Positions 1 to 8,226 are shown, counted from the stretch's first letter. The stretch: 15,089 nt of DNA from Deltaproteobacteria bacterium (GCA_003647375.1 QMMS01000082.1:1-15089); one strand, 5' to 3'. Notes: generated from the letters alone by a model not told the origin. Program-made: numbers and translations.

Positions 1-1607
1 GCATCAGCATGCCTCAACTCATATACGCCAACAAATGGGGCGGTTATCTTTCTAATATGATCAATGTTAAATTTTGAAGCTAATAGATTTTCAAGTGATT
101 TAAGGGAACCCCATTTTTTTTTCTTTGGCGGAGGCACAATGCTCTGCATGGCTTCAGTGTCCAAACTATCAGCGGTTAATCGTGCTAAATCCTTTGCTAG
201 AGCATAAAAAGAAGGATCATCAATCGATCTAAAACGGTGCACTTTATTGAAAAGCTCTGGAACTACCTCATGCTCACGAAACAACTTAATTCCAAGCTTT
301 TTTTGTGATAACTTATTTACGATTGCGATTCCTTTTGGGAGAAAATCTTCAGGTGCTTGAGTTCCAACAGGTTCCGCCCTCACTTGAGAAGCCAACAACT
401 CTTTCGAAACTCCACCCTCAGGGCTTATGTTATAACCAGCCCATATTTGCTGTTGCCATACCGGTAGAAACCCGATGTCTTTCGCATATACATTTATATA
501 ACCCAAGTCATTTATACCAAAGTGAACTCCATCTCCATATGAGCAGGAAACCGAACCAGTATCTTGTGTATAGAAGGATAAAGATCCACCACGCCTATGA
601 CACAAAGCCATAATAACATCCGGTTTAAACCATAGCCATTTGCCGGAGTGAACTAAATCATCACCATTAACTTTTGACCCTTCTGCATCAATAATAAAAA
701 ACACAGTGGATGCAAGCTTATCCCCTCTTACTTTTGGACTGATTTTTCCCGGTTCAATCCAGTCATTCCGCCATAGATCACCCATTACACGGTAAAGCTT
801 TTTACCCTCAAACTTCCGCTCCCAAGTTTCACTCTTTGTGTTATCATCTGTGGGAATACTTGAAATGTCGGGGACATCATCGCTTTCTTCCACATCTGTT
901 CTTGCGACATGAAAAACAGCCATTTTTTCCCCGAAAGGATCGCCTCCTTCATGGATGGGCATTATCCTTCCTTCCCATCTGCCGGATTCATTTTCTTCTT
1001 TGCTACTGTCGCCATTCCAACTAATTCCGGATGCATCGGTGACGATCATGTCTCTACTGAAATAACTTGTCATGTACAGACCCATATCTCTTGCACAAAG
1101 ATAATCTTTTAGATATTGTGCCTTGATTTCTATCAATGCGAGTCCGTTTTCATCATTCTTTTTGAGTCTGGCAACTTCTATGTAACCATCTTGAGGACAA
1201 ACCCATGAATTTCCCTCTATTTTTAAAGCAAGAGATAAAACCAAGTCCTGATTCAAATGCCAGATAGATGGTTCGTCTCCGTAAGACAATTGATTCAGCA
1301 CAAGGTGGACGCCTTCAAATTCACCCTGATAATCCCTATATATGTCTGCAGGGACATAGATGTCATCTTCGATATGACCAGAATGTTGATGGCTTATTCC
1401 GATATCCATCCAAGCTAATTTCTTTACAGTATTTTTATTTTTTGTCGGAACAGCTATTGAACCTGTTCCAAAGAAATCCTTTTTATATCCCTCGTAACCA
1501 TATTTTCCCTGGCAAACATTATGAAATCCGGCCCTCAAAGGTATCCAAACCGATTTGTCAAAATTTCTGCGACGAATATCGTGCATTTCAAACCATTCTT
1601 GCTTCAC
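1..1607 (-). CDS. Large hypothetical protein, 3' end beyond the window
   Basis: An uninterrupted reading frame of about 535 codons runs leftward and is still open at the window edge. I chose the GTG start at 1607 because AAGGAG sits 11 bases upstream (1619-1624) and an in-frame TAA lies just before that. An ATG at 1586 is the alternative. I do not recognise the family. The product looks soluble, with no signal peptide or membrane segment. It is rich in Trp, Tyr, Asp and Gly in its first two thirds (for example VWIPLRAGFHNVCQGKYGY near the start) and more helical and lysine-rich towards the visible C-terminal part, which includes PPPKKKKWGSL and ends near YELRHADA. The gene is AT-rich compared with the Hyf-type operon, which suggests an accessory gene. 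A defence role is possible but nothing seen in the sequence proves it. The existence of the gene is fairly sure; its function is unknown. Confidence 0.8.
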   Translation of the reverse strand, partial: MKQEWFEMHDIRRRNFDKSVWIPLRAGFHNVCQGKYGYEGYKKDFFGTGSIAVPTKNKNTVKKLAWMDIGISHQHSGHIEDDIYVPADIYRDYQGEFEGVHLVLNQLSYGDEPSIWHLNQDLVLSLALKIEGNSWVCPQDGYIEVARLKKNDENGLALIEIKAQYLKDYLCARDMGLYMTSYFSRDMIVTDASGISWNGDSSKEENESGRWEGRIMPIHEGGDPFGEKMAVFHVARTDVEESDDVPDISSIPTDDNTKSETWERKFEGKKLYRVMGDLWRNDWIEPGKISPKVRGDKLASTVFFIIDAEGSKVNGDDLVHSGKWLWFKPDVIMALCHRRGGSLSFYTQDTGSVSCSYGDGVHFGINDLGYINVYAKDIGFLPVWQQQIWAGYNISPEGGVSKELLASQVRAEPVGTQAPEDFLPKGIAIVNKLSQKKLGIKLFREHEVVPELFNKVHRFRSIDDPSFYALAKDLARLTADSLDTEAMQSIVPPPKKKKWGSLKSLENLLASKFNIDHIRKITAPFVGVYELRHAD

Positions 1608-1656
1608 CTTGGAAATAGCTCCTTACTTAGTAATATTTTGGTGCCTCTAACCAGTT

Positions 1657-1685
1657 ATTATAAAGTTTCTGTATAGTTCCGACAA
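1657..1685 (-). promoter_or_regulatory. Sigma-70-type promoter for the leftward large gene
   Basis: On the minus strand TTGTCG (1680-1685) and a perfect TATAAT (1657-1662) are separated by 17 bases. Transcription would start near 1650 and leave a leader of roughly 43 bases before the GTG start at 1607. Confidence 0.55.
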
Positions 1686-1867
1686 AAGAATAAAGTACTC
1701 GAAAAATATCTCTATTTCATGATTTTTCTATCGGTAGAACACCACCATCTGAATGATATTCAGGAAACTCGATAAGCATGAAAGTGTATAGTATTTACTT
1801 TTATCACGTCTTGACAACGTGCAGGGTCAGGTGAGCTCGAAATCAGGTGTAGATAGAAAATTTAAGT

Positions 1868-1912
1868 GATCAATATCATACACAAGCAATTACTACAAGA
1901 TATTGATCTTTT
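1868..1912 (+). terminator. Inverted repeat followed by a T run, possible terminator
   Basis: GATCAATATC (1868-1877) and GATATTGATC (1899-1908) are perfect 10-base complements separated by 21 bases, and the right arm runs directly into CTTTTTATT. This has the layout of a factor-independent terminator read rightward, although the stem is AT-rich and the loop is long. No rightward gene ends upstream of it, so it may terminate a small RNA, be the relic of a mobile element, or be a binding site. Confidence 0.35.
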
Positions 1913-2103
1913 TATTGCAGAGTGTCCACCCTAAAACACGGTGGTTTGTCTGACAAAATATAGGGTCAGGCCAAATCAACACAGGGTCCCGGCATCTCAT
2001 TTTCCGATACCCTCCAGCGTTTGATGATATCACATCGCTTATAATCGTTTATAAATTTCAGCATATTGTGTTTTGAATAGTACCCTGCTATTGAACGGCA
2101 ATA

Positions 2104-3285
2104 ATGAATCAAAGAAACTATCGAAACGTACTCTTCATTTCTCTGGCCCAATTCGGGATGGCCTTTTCTTTCAATTTCGTCTTGATCTTTCTGCCTTTTT
2201 TTATTTATGACATCAGCCCTTATTCTTCACGGGACACGCTGATATTGCTGGGATTTATCATGGGGGCACCCAGTTTCGCCGCAGCTTTTGCGTCTACCTA
2301 CTGGGGATCCTTGGCCTCGCGTACCAGTCCCAAGAACCTCTTTATGGGAGGATTGCTTTCCCATGCCCTTATCATCCTGTCGATGGGCTTTGTTTCGAGT
2401 CTTCCTGTTCTGCTTGTCCTTCGTATCGTCCAGGGATTGTTGGGCGGTATATCCACCGTGGGTCTGATCATCGTCTCTTCGTCGTCATCCGGAGAATGGG
2501 TGTCAAGAGATATCGGATTGTTTCAAAACTCCATGACACTCGGACAGTTGACCGGTCCCCCGGTGGGTGCGCTGGCCGCCACGATGCTGGGTTACCAGGG
2601 TGCGTTTATCAGTGCATCGGCTTTGGTATTTATGACGCTGGGCTTCTGTTTTGTATATGTAATTGATATTGCGCATAAATCAAAACAGCCTGCCGGCGTC
2701 ACAAAACACACGATCAATAAAAAGACCCTCATCGGGTGGGGACTTTGTTTCACCGCGACCATCCAGTTGATGTTCCTGCCCAGTGTTCTTCCGAATGTTT
2801 TTCAGGGATTCCACATGCCAGAAAGCATGGCTGTAAAATCGGCCGGCCTGGTTGTCATGCTGTATACGGCCACGGCTATGGCGGGAACCTTTTTGCTGTG
2901 CAGACTTGCTGCAAAAGTCACGAATCACAGGATGATTATTTTCGCCGGTATCATGGGAACCGTTATGCAATTCATGCTGTCCATGTGTCCCGGGTTTACA
3001 AGTTTTGTTGCCGTTCGTATGATTCAGACCGCCATGATAGCCGCTATCATGCCATTGGTTTTTTCTTCTTTTGCCTCGGATCTGGACGAACGGGTGATCG
3101 GGTTCTTGAATTCAAGCAGGTTTGCAGGAAATGCCATGGGACCGATGATGGCAACCTCGGTTCTTGCCATTTCAAACTTGAAATGGCTCTATCTTGCATT
3201 GGGCAGCATGGGCCTGCTATCCCTGCTTTGCTATGTAATTTTAGTTGCGGGCACACCCCTTTTGGGTCGGACCGAGACAGCTTAA
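2104..3285 (+). CDS. Major facilitator superfamily (MFS) transporter
   Basis: This 393-residue protein is hydrophobic throughout, with about 12 predicted membrane segments, the usual size and layout of a single-chain MFS secondary transporter in the inner membrane. Between the second and third helices it carries WGSLASRTSPKNLFMGG, a version of the MFS signature loop (G-x-L-a-D-R-x-G-x-K/R) with Ser in place of the usual Asp. The sequence LRIVQGLLGG fits the fourth helix. The substrate cannot be told from sequence; drug or sugar efflux-type MFS proteins look alike. The ATG at 2104 gives a typical short cytoplasmic N-terminus (MNQRNYRNVLFISLAQFG). No strong ribosome site is visible before it, and a second ATG at 2158 would begin inside the first helix. 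The gene stands alone, with a hairpin shortly after its stop. The family call is firm. Confidence 0.9.
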   Translation: MNQRNYRNVLFISLAQFGMAFSFNFVLIFLPFFIYDISPYSSRDTLILLGFIMGAPSFAAAFASTYWGSLASRTSPKNLFMGGLLSHALIILSMGFVSSLPVLLVLRIVQGLLGGISTVGLIIVSSSSSGEWVSRDIGLFQNSMTLGQLTGPPVGALAATMLGYQGAFISASALVFMTLGFCFVYVIDIAHKSKQPAGVTKHTINKKTLIGWGLCFTATIQLMFLPSVLPNVFQGFHMPESMAVKSAGLVVMLYTATAMAGTFLLCRLAAKVTNHRMIIFAGIMGTVMQFMLSMCPGFTSFVAVRMIQTAMIAAIMPLVFSSFASDLDERVIGFLNSSRFAGNAMGPMMATSVLAISNLKWLYLALGSMGLLSLLCYVILVAGTPLLGRTETA

Positions 3286-3332
3286 TGATAAAATAGGTAA
3301 TGCAATATAAACAGAGGTTAATTTTGGTCTTA

Positions 3333-3361
3333 GGTTGATGTTTTTAGGCTCAAAAACAACC
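3333..3361 (+). terminator. Hairpin downstream of the MFS gene
   Basis: GGTT-GAT-GTTTTT pairs with AAAAAC-AACC around the loop AGGCTC, giving a 10-bp stem with a 3-base bulge about 50 bases after the MFS stop codon. The T run lies inside the stem and not after it, so this is a weak terminator candidate. Confidence 0.35.
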
Positions 3362-3412
3362 TTCTAAGCATAAGAAAACCCATGCCGTTTAGGAAAAGGA
3401 GCCGTTGGTAAA

Positions 3413-3625
3413 ATGAGAGAAGTTGAAATAACAGAAGAGCCCATTGAACTCTATAAAATCTTGAAGTTCGAAAATATGGTCAATAGCGGTGGTGAGGCGA
3501 AATATGTAATCTCTGAAGGTCAGGTTACGGTAAATGGTGAGGTGGAAACCAGAAAACGAAAAAAAATATTTTCAGGTGATATCATAGAATTTAAAGATGA
3601 AAAAATTCATATAAAAGTCAAATGA
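3413..3625 (+). CDS. Small S4-domain RNA-binding protein (YbcJ-like)
   Basis: The 70-residue product is almost entirely one S4 domain: a helical part ([20 protein letters not shown]) followed by the typical [20 protein letters not shown] and the strand GDIIEF. Free-standing S4 proteins of this size match the E. coli YbcJ family, which is expected to bind structured RNA, probably rRNA or tRNA; its precise role is not established. The ATG at 3413 is preceded by AAGGAG (3396-3401) at a slightly long spacing of 11 bases. Only 10 bases separate its stop from the SEC-C gene, so the two are probably co-transcribed. The gene is very rich in A and in Lys/Glu codons, unlike the Hyf-type operon downstream. 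The family call is secure; a cellular role is inferred only from the fold. Confidence 0.87.
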   Translation: MREVEITEEPIELYKILKFENMVNSGGEAKYVISEGQVTVNGEVETRKRKKIFSGDIIEFKDEKIHIKVK

Positions 3626-3635
3626 GGGTGAAAAG

Positions 3636-3923
3636 ATGAAAAAATTATTTGATGGTAAAAAAACTGCAAAACTTGGCACCGAAAAGAATCCCGCAATTGT
3701 AAATGTAAAAACAAAAAAGAGAGTCAAGGAATTAGAATCCGTATTTGAAAAAAACGATTGGAAATATTCAATTGAATTAGATTCAGACAAACCTGAGGAT
3801 ATTAATGACTTAGAAATGTTGTTGAATCCACCAAAAACAGTGATCGCCGAAAAGAAAGTGGGGCGTAATGAACTCTGCCCCTGTGGAAGTGGTAAAAAAC
3901 ATAAAAAATGCTGTGGCAAATAA
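3636..3923 (+). CDS. Small SEC-C metal-binding motif protein (PBPRA1643-like)
   Basis: This 95-residue, lysine-rich protein ends in [15 protein letters not shown], the SEC-C motif (C-x-C-x8-C-C), which binds one zinc ion and is best known from the tail of SecA, where it contacts SecB and the ribosome. The front part ([19 protein letters not shown], then a short alpha/beta stretch) resembles a family of small stand-alone proteins annotated as PBPRA1643-type SWIM/SEC-C proteins. Their function is unknown. A ribosome site (GAGGG) lies in the short gap after the S4 gene. The start of the next gene falls just after its stop, so S4, SEC-C and LysE probably form one transcript. All four metal ligands are present. 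Confidence 0.88.
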   Translation: MKKLFDGKKTAKLGTEKNPAIVNVKTKKRVKELESVFEKNDWKYSIELDSDKPEDINDLEMLLNPPKTVIAEKKVGRNELCPCGSGKKHKKCCGK

Positions 3924-3934
3924 GGATAATGAAT

Positions 3935-4567
3935 ATGACGATCCAATCATGGCTCATGTATTTGGTGTTAGTATTTATCGCTACGTCAACACCCGGGCCG
4001 GCAGTTCTCTTCATCACGACAAGCGCAACAATCCATGGATGGAGAAAAGCCGTCTTTGCTGCAATTGGCAATATTGTTGGTCTTTTCTGTCTTGGCATCA
4101 TCGCGGTTACAGGATTGGGTACCGTACTCAACACCTCAGAAATGATATTTAATAGTATCAAATATGCGGGTGCAACCTATCTGATCTATTTAGGCATTAA
4201 ACTGATTTTTCAGAAAAATTCCGATGTAACTACCATGAAAAAACAATTGATTTCGACAGATGTTTCATCTCAAAAACTATTTTTTCAAGCCTTGGGCGTT
4301 GCACTGAGCAATCCAAAGGCAATTGTATTCCTGACTGCCCTATTTCCACAGTTTGTTAACACCAAAGAAACTTTAATCCCTCAATTTTCTATGCTCATTG
4401 CTACATTGATGTTTTTTTCATTTTCTTTTTTGATGCTTTATGCCTTATTGGCGCACAAGGTAAAAGCCTGGATAGCAAAACCCAATAGAATTAAAGTTTT
4501 CAATCGAACAAGTGGTTCAATTTTTGTTGGTTTTGGTATCTTGCTGGCAACTTCATCAAATAACTGA
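3935..4567 (+). CDS. LysE/RhtB family amino-acid exporter
   Basis: The 210-residue product has about six hydrophobic segments and the family signature near its N-terminus, FIATSTPGPAVLFITTSATI followed by HGWRKAVFAAIGN. A second conserved stretch, LSNPKAIVFLTALFPQF, is typical of the RhtB/LysE translocators that export amino acids such as homoserine, threonine or lysine across the inner membrane. Its exact substrate cannot be read from sequence. I prefer the ATG at 3935 because AAGGA (3922-3926) lies 8 bases upstream. In-frame ATGs at 3929 and 3908 are possible; the first is too close to the ribosome site and the second overlaps the SEC-C gene. The usual family length of about 205-210 residues supports 3935. 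The gene ends 40 bases before a strong hairpin. Confidence 0.9.
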   Translation: MTIQSWLMYLVLVFIATSTPGPAVLFITTSATIHGWRKAVFAAIGNIVGLFCLGIIAVTGLGTVLNTSEMIFNSIKYAGATYLIYLGIKLIFQKNSDVTTMKKQLISTDVSSQKLFFQALGVALSNPKAIVFLTALFPQFVNTKETLIPQFSMLIATLMFFSFSFLMLYALLAHKVKAWIAKPNRIKVFNRTSGSIFVGFGILLATSSNN

Positions 4568-4607
4568 GACTGATGGACGCCATCAAAAGTGCCCTGCCTG
4601 CAAGTTC

Positions 4608-4651
4608 ATCCACCAAATGTAGATTGACATTTGGTGGATTTCATGTTTTCT
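4608..4651 (+). terminator. Strong hairpin terminator after the S4/SEC-C/LysE cluster
   Basis: ATCCACCAAATGT (4608-4620) and ACATTTGGTGGAT (4627-4639) form a perfect 13-bp stem with the loop AGATTG, followed by TTCATGTTTTCTC. The interrupted T tract makes it imperfect as an intrinsic terminator, but its position 40 bases after the LysE stop and before the Hyf-type operon fits a terminator. It marks the border between the two transcription units. Confidence 0.7.
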
Positions 4652-4695
4652 CAAAAAATCTATCCGTATCAGAATCAGATTAAAAAGGGAGTTTT

Positions 4696-6654
4696 ATGAA
4701 CAGTTTTTTTCTCTCGATTGCACTGATCTGCTGTGGCGGCTTTGCCACCCTTTTTATTTGGCGAAATTTTGTGTTGATGAAAGCCACCGCTGTTTCCGTC
4801 ATCAGCATCGGATGCGCCATTGGATTGTTCGACGCCCTGGTCAAGCTACTGCATCAGGGGTCCCATGCTGCATCTTTTGAATATTTGAAACTATTTTCCC
4901 TTTCATTCCAAGTAGATGGACTGTCGGCATTTTTCCTGGTTGCGATTTATGCCGTTTCCCTGCTTGCAGCAGTTTACAGTTTTCACTACCTCAATAAACC
5001 TGAAAAGGCTCTCCGCTCGGCAGTCAACTATCTGTTTTTCTCCCTGTTGATCGTTTCCATGGCGCTGGTGGTGACTGCCGCCAACATGATCGCTTTTATG
5101 CTTTCCTGGGAAATCATGTCTCTGTCATCATTTTTTCTGGTGATATATGACTACGAATCTGCTGAAAACCGAAAAGCCGGCTATCTCTATTTTATTTTTT
5201 CGCATGTCGGCGCCATGTTCATCCTGGTTTCTTTTGGTATATTATATGGGTATAGCGGCAGTTTTCTGTTCTCTTCCGGCAGCACCATCCCTGATTCGGC
5301 AAAATTACTGGTGTTAATACTCTCTTTTATCGGATTTGGTTCAAAGGCCGGTGTGTTTCCGTTTCATGTCTGGCTGCCCCATGCCCACCCGGCCGCTCCG
5401 AGTCACATTTCAGCAGTGATGTCCGGTGTAATGATAAAAACCGGAATTTACGGCATTGTACGCCTGTATGCCTCGCTGAGCCTGCATACGCCGCTGTTTG
5501 GTGAAATCGTACTGATTGCGGGAATGATTTCCGGCATTCTGGGTGTTGTCTACGCCCTCGGCCAGCACGACCTCAAACGGCTGCTTGCCTATCACAGCGT
5601 TGAAAATATCGGGATTATTCTGATCGGGATCGGAATCGGCATGATCGGCGTATCCTCCGGCAACCCTATCATGGCTGTCCTTGGGTTTTCCGGGGGGCTG
5701 TTACATGTGTTAAATCACTCGATTTTCAAATCACTGCTGTTCATGGGAGCCGGGGTGGTGATCCAGAAAACGGGAACGCGCACCATCGATATGCTGGGTG
5801 GTCTGCTCAAAAACATGAAAGTCACAGGTGTCACGTTCCTGGTCGGTTCTTTGGCCATTTCCGGTCTTCCGCCGTTTAACGGATTTGTGAGCGAATTTTT
5901 TATTTATTTAGGTGGGTTCAGAGGCGTGGCCCTCGACAAAACGGCTTTTGTGCTGAGCATCATGGCCATTGTCAGCCTCGCCATTATCGGTGGTCTGGCC
6001 CTGGCCTGTTTCACCAAGGTAGTGGGGGTGGTTTTCCAGGGAGAACCCAGGAGTTCGAGTGCTGTGGCCGTGGATGAAAAAGGGCCGGCTATGCTGGCAC
6101 CCATGCTGATACTGGCCGCCGTTTGTATCATCATAGGGGTGTTTCCACGGATGTTTATTACCCTGGCCCTGAAGGCTGTTCCGGTATCCGGGCTGGGGTA
6201 TGGCCGCATACCCATGGAGCCGTTTATGCAGATGACGGCAAATATCACCCTGGCAGCCACAGTTTTCTTTATCGTTCTTCTGATACTTATTGCCCTCCGT
6301 CTTGTTTTATACCGGGGTAAGACTATCGGCAAAGCAGGAACCTGGGGGTGCGGTTTCACACAACCAACCGTTAAAATGCAGTATACCGGCACTTCCTACG
6401 CAGCCTCGATTCTCGAATTTTTCAGGCCGGCTGCCCCTCTGCAAGAGGATCATCCTAGAATTCGCGGTCGGTTTCCCCAAAAAACCCATTACCATAGCCA
6501 TATCGATGACATAGCCGAGCTTCACATGGTGCGTGTGGTGGTCAATCCGGTTCTGTGGCTGTTCGACAGGTTGCGCTGGATACAGCACGGAGACATCCAT
6601 TTGTATATCGGTTACATATTGCTGGCCATTGTGGTGCTTATATTTTTCGTATAA
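4696..6654 (+). CDS. hyfB: HyfB/HycC-like antiporter-type membrane subunit of an Ehr complex
   Basis: This 652-residue inner-membrane protein, with about 15-16 hydrophobic segments, belongs to the NuoL/MrpA-type proton antiporter family in its hydrogenase-4/formate hydrogenlyase branch. Expected ion-path residues are present: Glu139 in FMLSWEIMSLSSFF, Lys217 in FGSKAGVFPFHVWLPHAHP, Lys248 in the following helix and Lys294 in QHDLKRLLAYHSVENIG. The C-terminal part contains WGCGFTQPTVKMQYTGTSYA, a mark of the HyfB/HycC branch, and ends in one more membrane helix. It should move H+ or Na+ as the peripheral arm transfers electrons. The ATG at 4696 follows AAAGGGAG at 4-bp spacing. It is the first gene of a six-gene operon; HyfC starts 13 bases after its stop. 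GC content rises sharply compared with the preceding cluster. The family is sure; ion specificity is not known. Confidence 0.93.
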   Translation: MNSFFLSIALICCGGFATLFIWRNFVLMKATAVSVISIGCAIGLFDALVKLLHQGSHAASFEYLKLFSLSFQVDGLSAFFLVAIYAVSLLAAVYSFHYLNKPEKALRSAVNYLFFSLLIVSMALVVTAANMIAFMLSWEIMSLSSFFLVIYDYESAENRKAGYLYFIFSHVGAMFILVSFGILYGYSGSFLFSSGSTIPDSAKLLVLILSFIGFGSKAGVFPFHVWLPHAHPAAPSHISAVMSGVMIKTGIYGIVRLYASLSLHTPLFGEIVLIAGMISGILGVVYALGQHDLKRLLAYHSVENIGIILIGIGIGMIGVSSGNPIMAVLGFSGGLLHVLNHSIFKSLLFMGAGVVIQKTGTRTIDMLGGLLKNMKVTGVTFLVGSLAISGLPPFNGFVSEFFIYLGGFRGVALDKTAFVLSIMAIVSLAIIGGLALACFTKVVGVVFQGEPRSSSAVAVDEKGPAMLAPMLILAAVCIIIGVFPRMFITLALKAVPVSGLGYGRIPMEPFMQMTANITLAATVFFIVLLILIALRLVLYRGKTIGKAGTWGCGFTQPTVKMQYTGTSYAASILEFFRPAAPLQEDHPRIRGRFPQKTHYHSHIDDIAELHMVRVVVNPVLWLFDRLRWIQHGDIHLYIGYILLAIVVLIFFV

Positions 6655-6667
6655 ATGAGATGATGTC

Positions 6668-7588
6668 ATGATTAAATCCATTTTATTCTGGGTTCTGGCC
6701 ATACTGGTGGCCCCGTTTTTTTCAGCGGTTATCCTCAAAGTGAAGGCTTTTTTCGGCGGGAAAAAGGGCCCCCCTCTGCTGATCAACTACTACACCCTCG
6801 TCAAGTTGTTCAAGAAGGGTTCGGTTTACAGCACCAGCACGACCTTTATCTTCAAACTGGGACCCGTGGTATCGCTGGGAGCTGCTGTCACTGTCCTGTT
6901 GTTTCTTCCCTTTGGGGGCCATCCGCCGGTTTTTTCGTTCAGTGGTGATCTTCTTTTCATTTTGTACCTGCTTGGCCTGGGCCGTTTTTTCACCATTGCG
7001 GCCGCCATGGACACCGCGTCGCCGTTCGAAGGAATGGGGGCAGCCCGGGAAGCCTATTTCCCGATTATCTGCGAAGCCACGATGTTCATGATACTGATCC
7101 TGTTCTACATACTGACCGGTGAATTGCGCCTGGCGGCCTATTTTTCAGGCGGCCAGCCTTTTGGATTATGGCAGGCAGCCGGGTCGCCAATGCTGTTTGT
7201 GGTGATTGCCTTTTTCGTTATTCTTCTGGCGGAAAACTCACGCGTACCGGTAGATGATCCGGCCACCCATCTGGAGTTGACCATGATTCATGAAGTCATG
7301 GTGCTGGATCACAGCGGACCCGATTTAGGATTTATCGAACTGGGATCTTTCTGCAAACTCTTTTTCTATTCATCCATTGTCGCCAGGCTGATCATGCCAT
7401 TTGAATCAGGCTATCTTGCACTGAACATCTGCCTGTTCGTGACCTCCCTGCTGGTTGTGTATATGGCCGTGGGTGTCATGGAATCGGTCGTGGCCCGTTA
7501 CAGGATGGACAGGGTTCCCAAGTTCCTCCTGACCTCCTTTGCCCTGGCTTTTTTTGCAACCGTTATTACACTGGAGTTTCTAAGATGA
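6668..7588 (+). CDS. hyfC: HyfC/HycD-like membrane subunit (NuoH homologue)
   Basis: This 306-residue protein, with about eight membrane segments, is the NuoH-type subunit that links the peripheral redox arm to the antiporter-type subunits. Conserved charged loops of the family are visible: GPPLLINYYTLVKLFKK near the start, then DTASPFEGMGAAREAYF (residues 115-131, with Glu121, Arg127 and Glu128), Glu136 in the next helix, and ENSRVPVDDPATHLELTMIH with Glu209 following (residues 189-209). These acidic residues form the quinone-cavity or coupling path in complex I and its relatives. Family length (300-320 residues) is matched. The stop codon overlaps the next start as ATGA (7585-7588), so translation of HyfE is probably coupled. 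Named after E. coli HyfC/HycD; in Ehr operons the same subunit is present. Confidence 0.93.
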   Translation: MIKSILFWVLAILVAPFFSAVILKVKAFFGGKKGPPLLINYYTLVKLFKKGSVYSTSTTFIFKLGPVVSLGAAVTVLLFLPFGGHPPVFSFSGDLLFILYLLGLGRFFTIAAAMDTASPFEGMGAAREAYFPIICEATMFMILILFYILTGELRLAAYFSGGQPFGLWQAAGSPMLFVVIAFFVILLAENSRVPVDDPATHLELTMIHEVMVLDHSGPDLGFIELGSFCKLFFYSSIVARLIMPFESGYLALNICLFVTSLLVVYMAVGVMESVVARYRMDRVPKFLLTSFALAFFATVITLEFLR

Positions 7589-8226
7589 ACATCCCGGTCG
7601 ACATGACATTGTCCCTTGTTCTGCTTTCGGTTCTGTTTTCATTTGGTTCCAGCCGGCTGCCGGGGCTTATCAAGGTTCTGGCGTTTCAGGGAGTGGTCGT
7701 ATCTATCGTCCCGCTGATAATCGGGCACGACATGACCGGCGGCGGAATTTTGTTTACGCTTGCCACCTTGACGATTCGCGGTATCGTCATTCCTTTGTGC
7801 ATACATTTCGCCATTAAAAAGGTTGCCATTCGCAGGGAAGTGGAACCGATCGTCGGCTATCACGCCTCAGTGCTGGCAGGCCTGGGACTGATCGTGGCTG
7901 CCATGGCTGTCAGTCACAGATTCAATGCCCCGTCCATCGGTACCAGCGTACTACTGCTACCCACTTCCATCTCTCTTCTGGGCGCCGGCATGTTCCTGCT
8001 GATAGCACGGCGAAATGCCATCGCCATGGTGCTGGGGTATATCATGATGGAAAACGGCATTTATCTGGTGGGAACGACCTTTTCAGTGCGAGCCCTTCAC
8101 ATAGTGGAATTCGGCATTCTTCTGGATGTACTGGCCGGTGTCATGATCATGGCCGTCATCCTTCAGAATATCAAACAGACATTTGATGATGTGGATACCG
8201 CCTTGCTCAGAACATTAAAGGAATAG
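7585..8226 (+). CDS. hyfE: HyfE-like membrane subunit (NuoK-like C-terminal half)
   Basis: The 213-residue protein has about six or seven membrane helices. Its second half resembles NuoK/MrpC: LIARRNAIAMVLGYIMMENG and HIVEFGILLDVLAGV place Glu156 and Glu175 in neighbouring helices, as are the two key glutamates of NuoK. The first half is the extra membrane region found in HyfE and not in NuoK. The likely role is part of the ion path between the HyfC-type and the antiporter-type subunits. It begins inside the stop codon of HyfC and ends 11 bases before HyfF. Length agrees with the E. coli hydrogenase-4 component E (about 216 residues). Confidence 0.91.
   Translation: MNIPVDMTLSLVLLSVLFSFGSSRLPGLIKVLAFQGVVVSIVPLIIGHDMTGGGILFTLATLTIRGIVIPLCIHFAIKKVAIRREVEPIVGYHASVLAGLGLIVAAMAVSHRFNAPSIGTSVLLLPTSISLLGAGMFLLIARRNAIAMVLGYIMMENGIYLVGTTFSVRALHIVEFGILLDVLAGVMIMAVILQNIKQTFDDVDTALLRTLKE

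Larger units (their letters stand above)
1608..2103. other. Intergenic region with repeats, no convincing gene
   Basis: This 496-base, AT-rich gap separates the divergent large hypothetical gene and the MFS gene. It holds the leftward promoter (1657-1685), a small palindrome CTGAAT-GAT-ATTCAG (1749-1763), a 10-bp inverted repeat followed by a T run (1868-1912), and the word AGGGTCAGG twice (1823-1831 and 1962-1970), with a partial third copy (AGGGTC) at 1983-1988. A TATAAT at 2039-2044 could be a -10 box for the MFS gene but has no partner -35 at the right distance. I see no protein-coding gene that I can support here. Confidence 0.6.

Noticed and set aside
305..1618. Several short rightward frames (102, 62, 67 and 116 codons) in the first 1.6 kb
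   Set aside because: They lie opposite one long uninterrupted leftward frame with promoter and ribosome site, and their sequences look like antisense reading.
2039..2060. TATAAT as a promoter of the MFS gene
   Set aside because: No acceptable -35 box lies at normal spacing, so only a weak candidate remains.
1966..2151. A 61-codon leftward frame ending in an RWRVSENEMPGPCVDLA sequence
   Set aside because: It overlaps the MFS start on the opposite strand, lacks a clear ribosome site and has no recognisable domain; it is probably chance or an old transposase relic.
2736..3296. A 186-codon rightward frame inside the MFS gene
   Set aside because: It is rich in Cys and His without a pattern, and the MFS frame covers the region with proper membrane helices.
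4624..4695. Possible promoter TTGACA at 4624-4629 for the Ehr operon
   Set aside because: No -10 box is found 15-19 bases downstream and the hexamer is part of the terminator hairpin.
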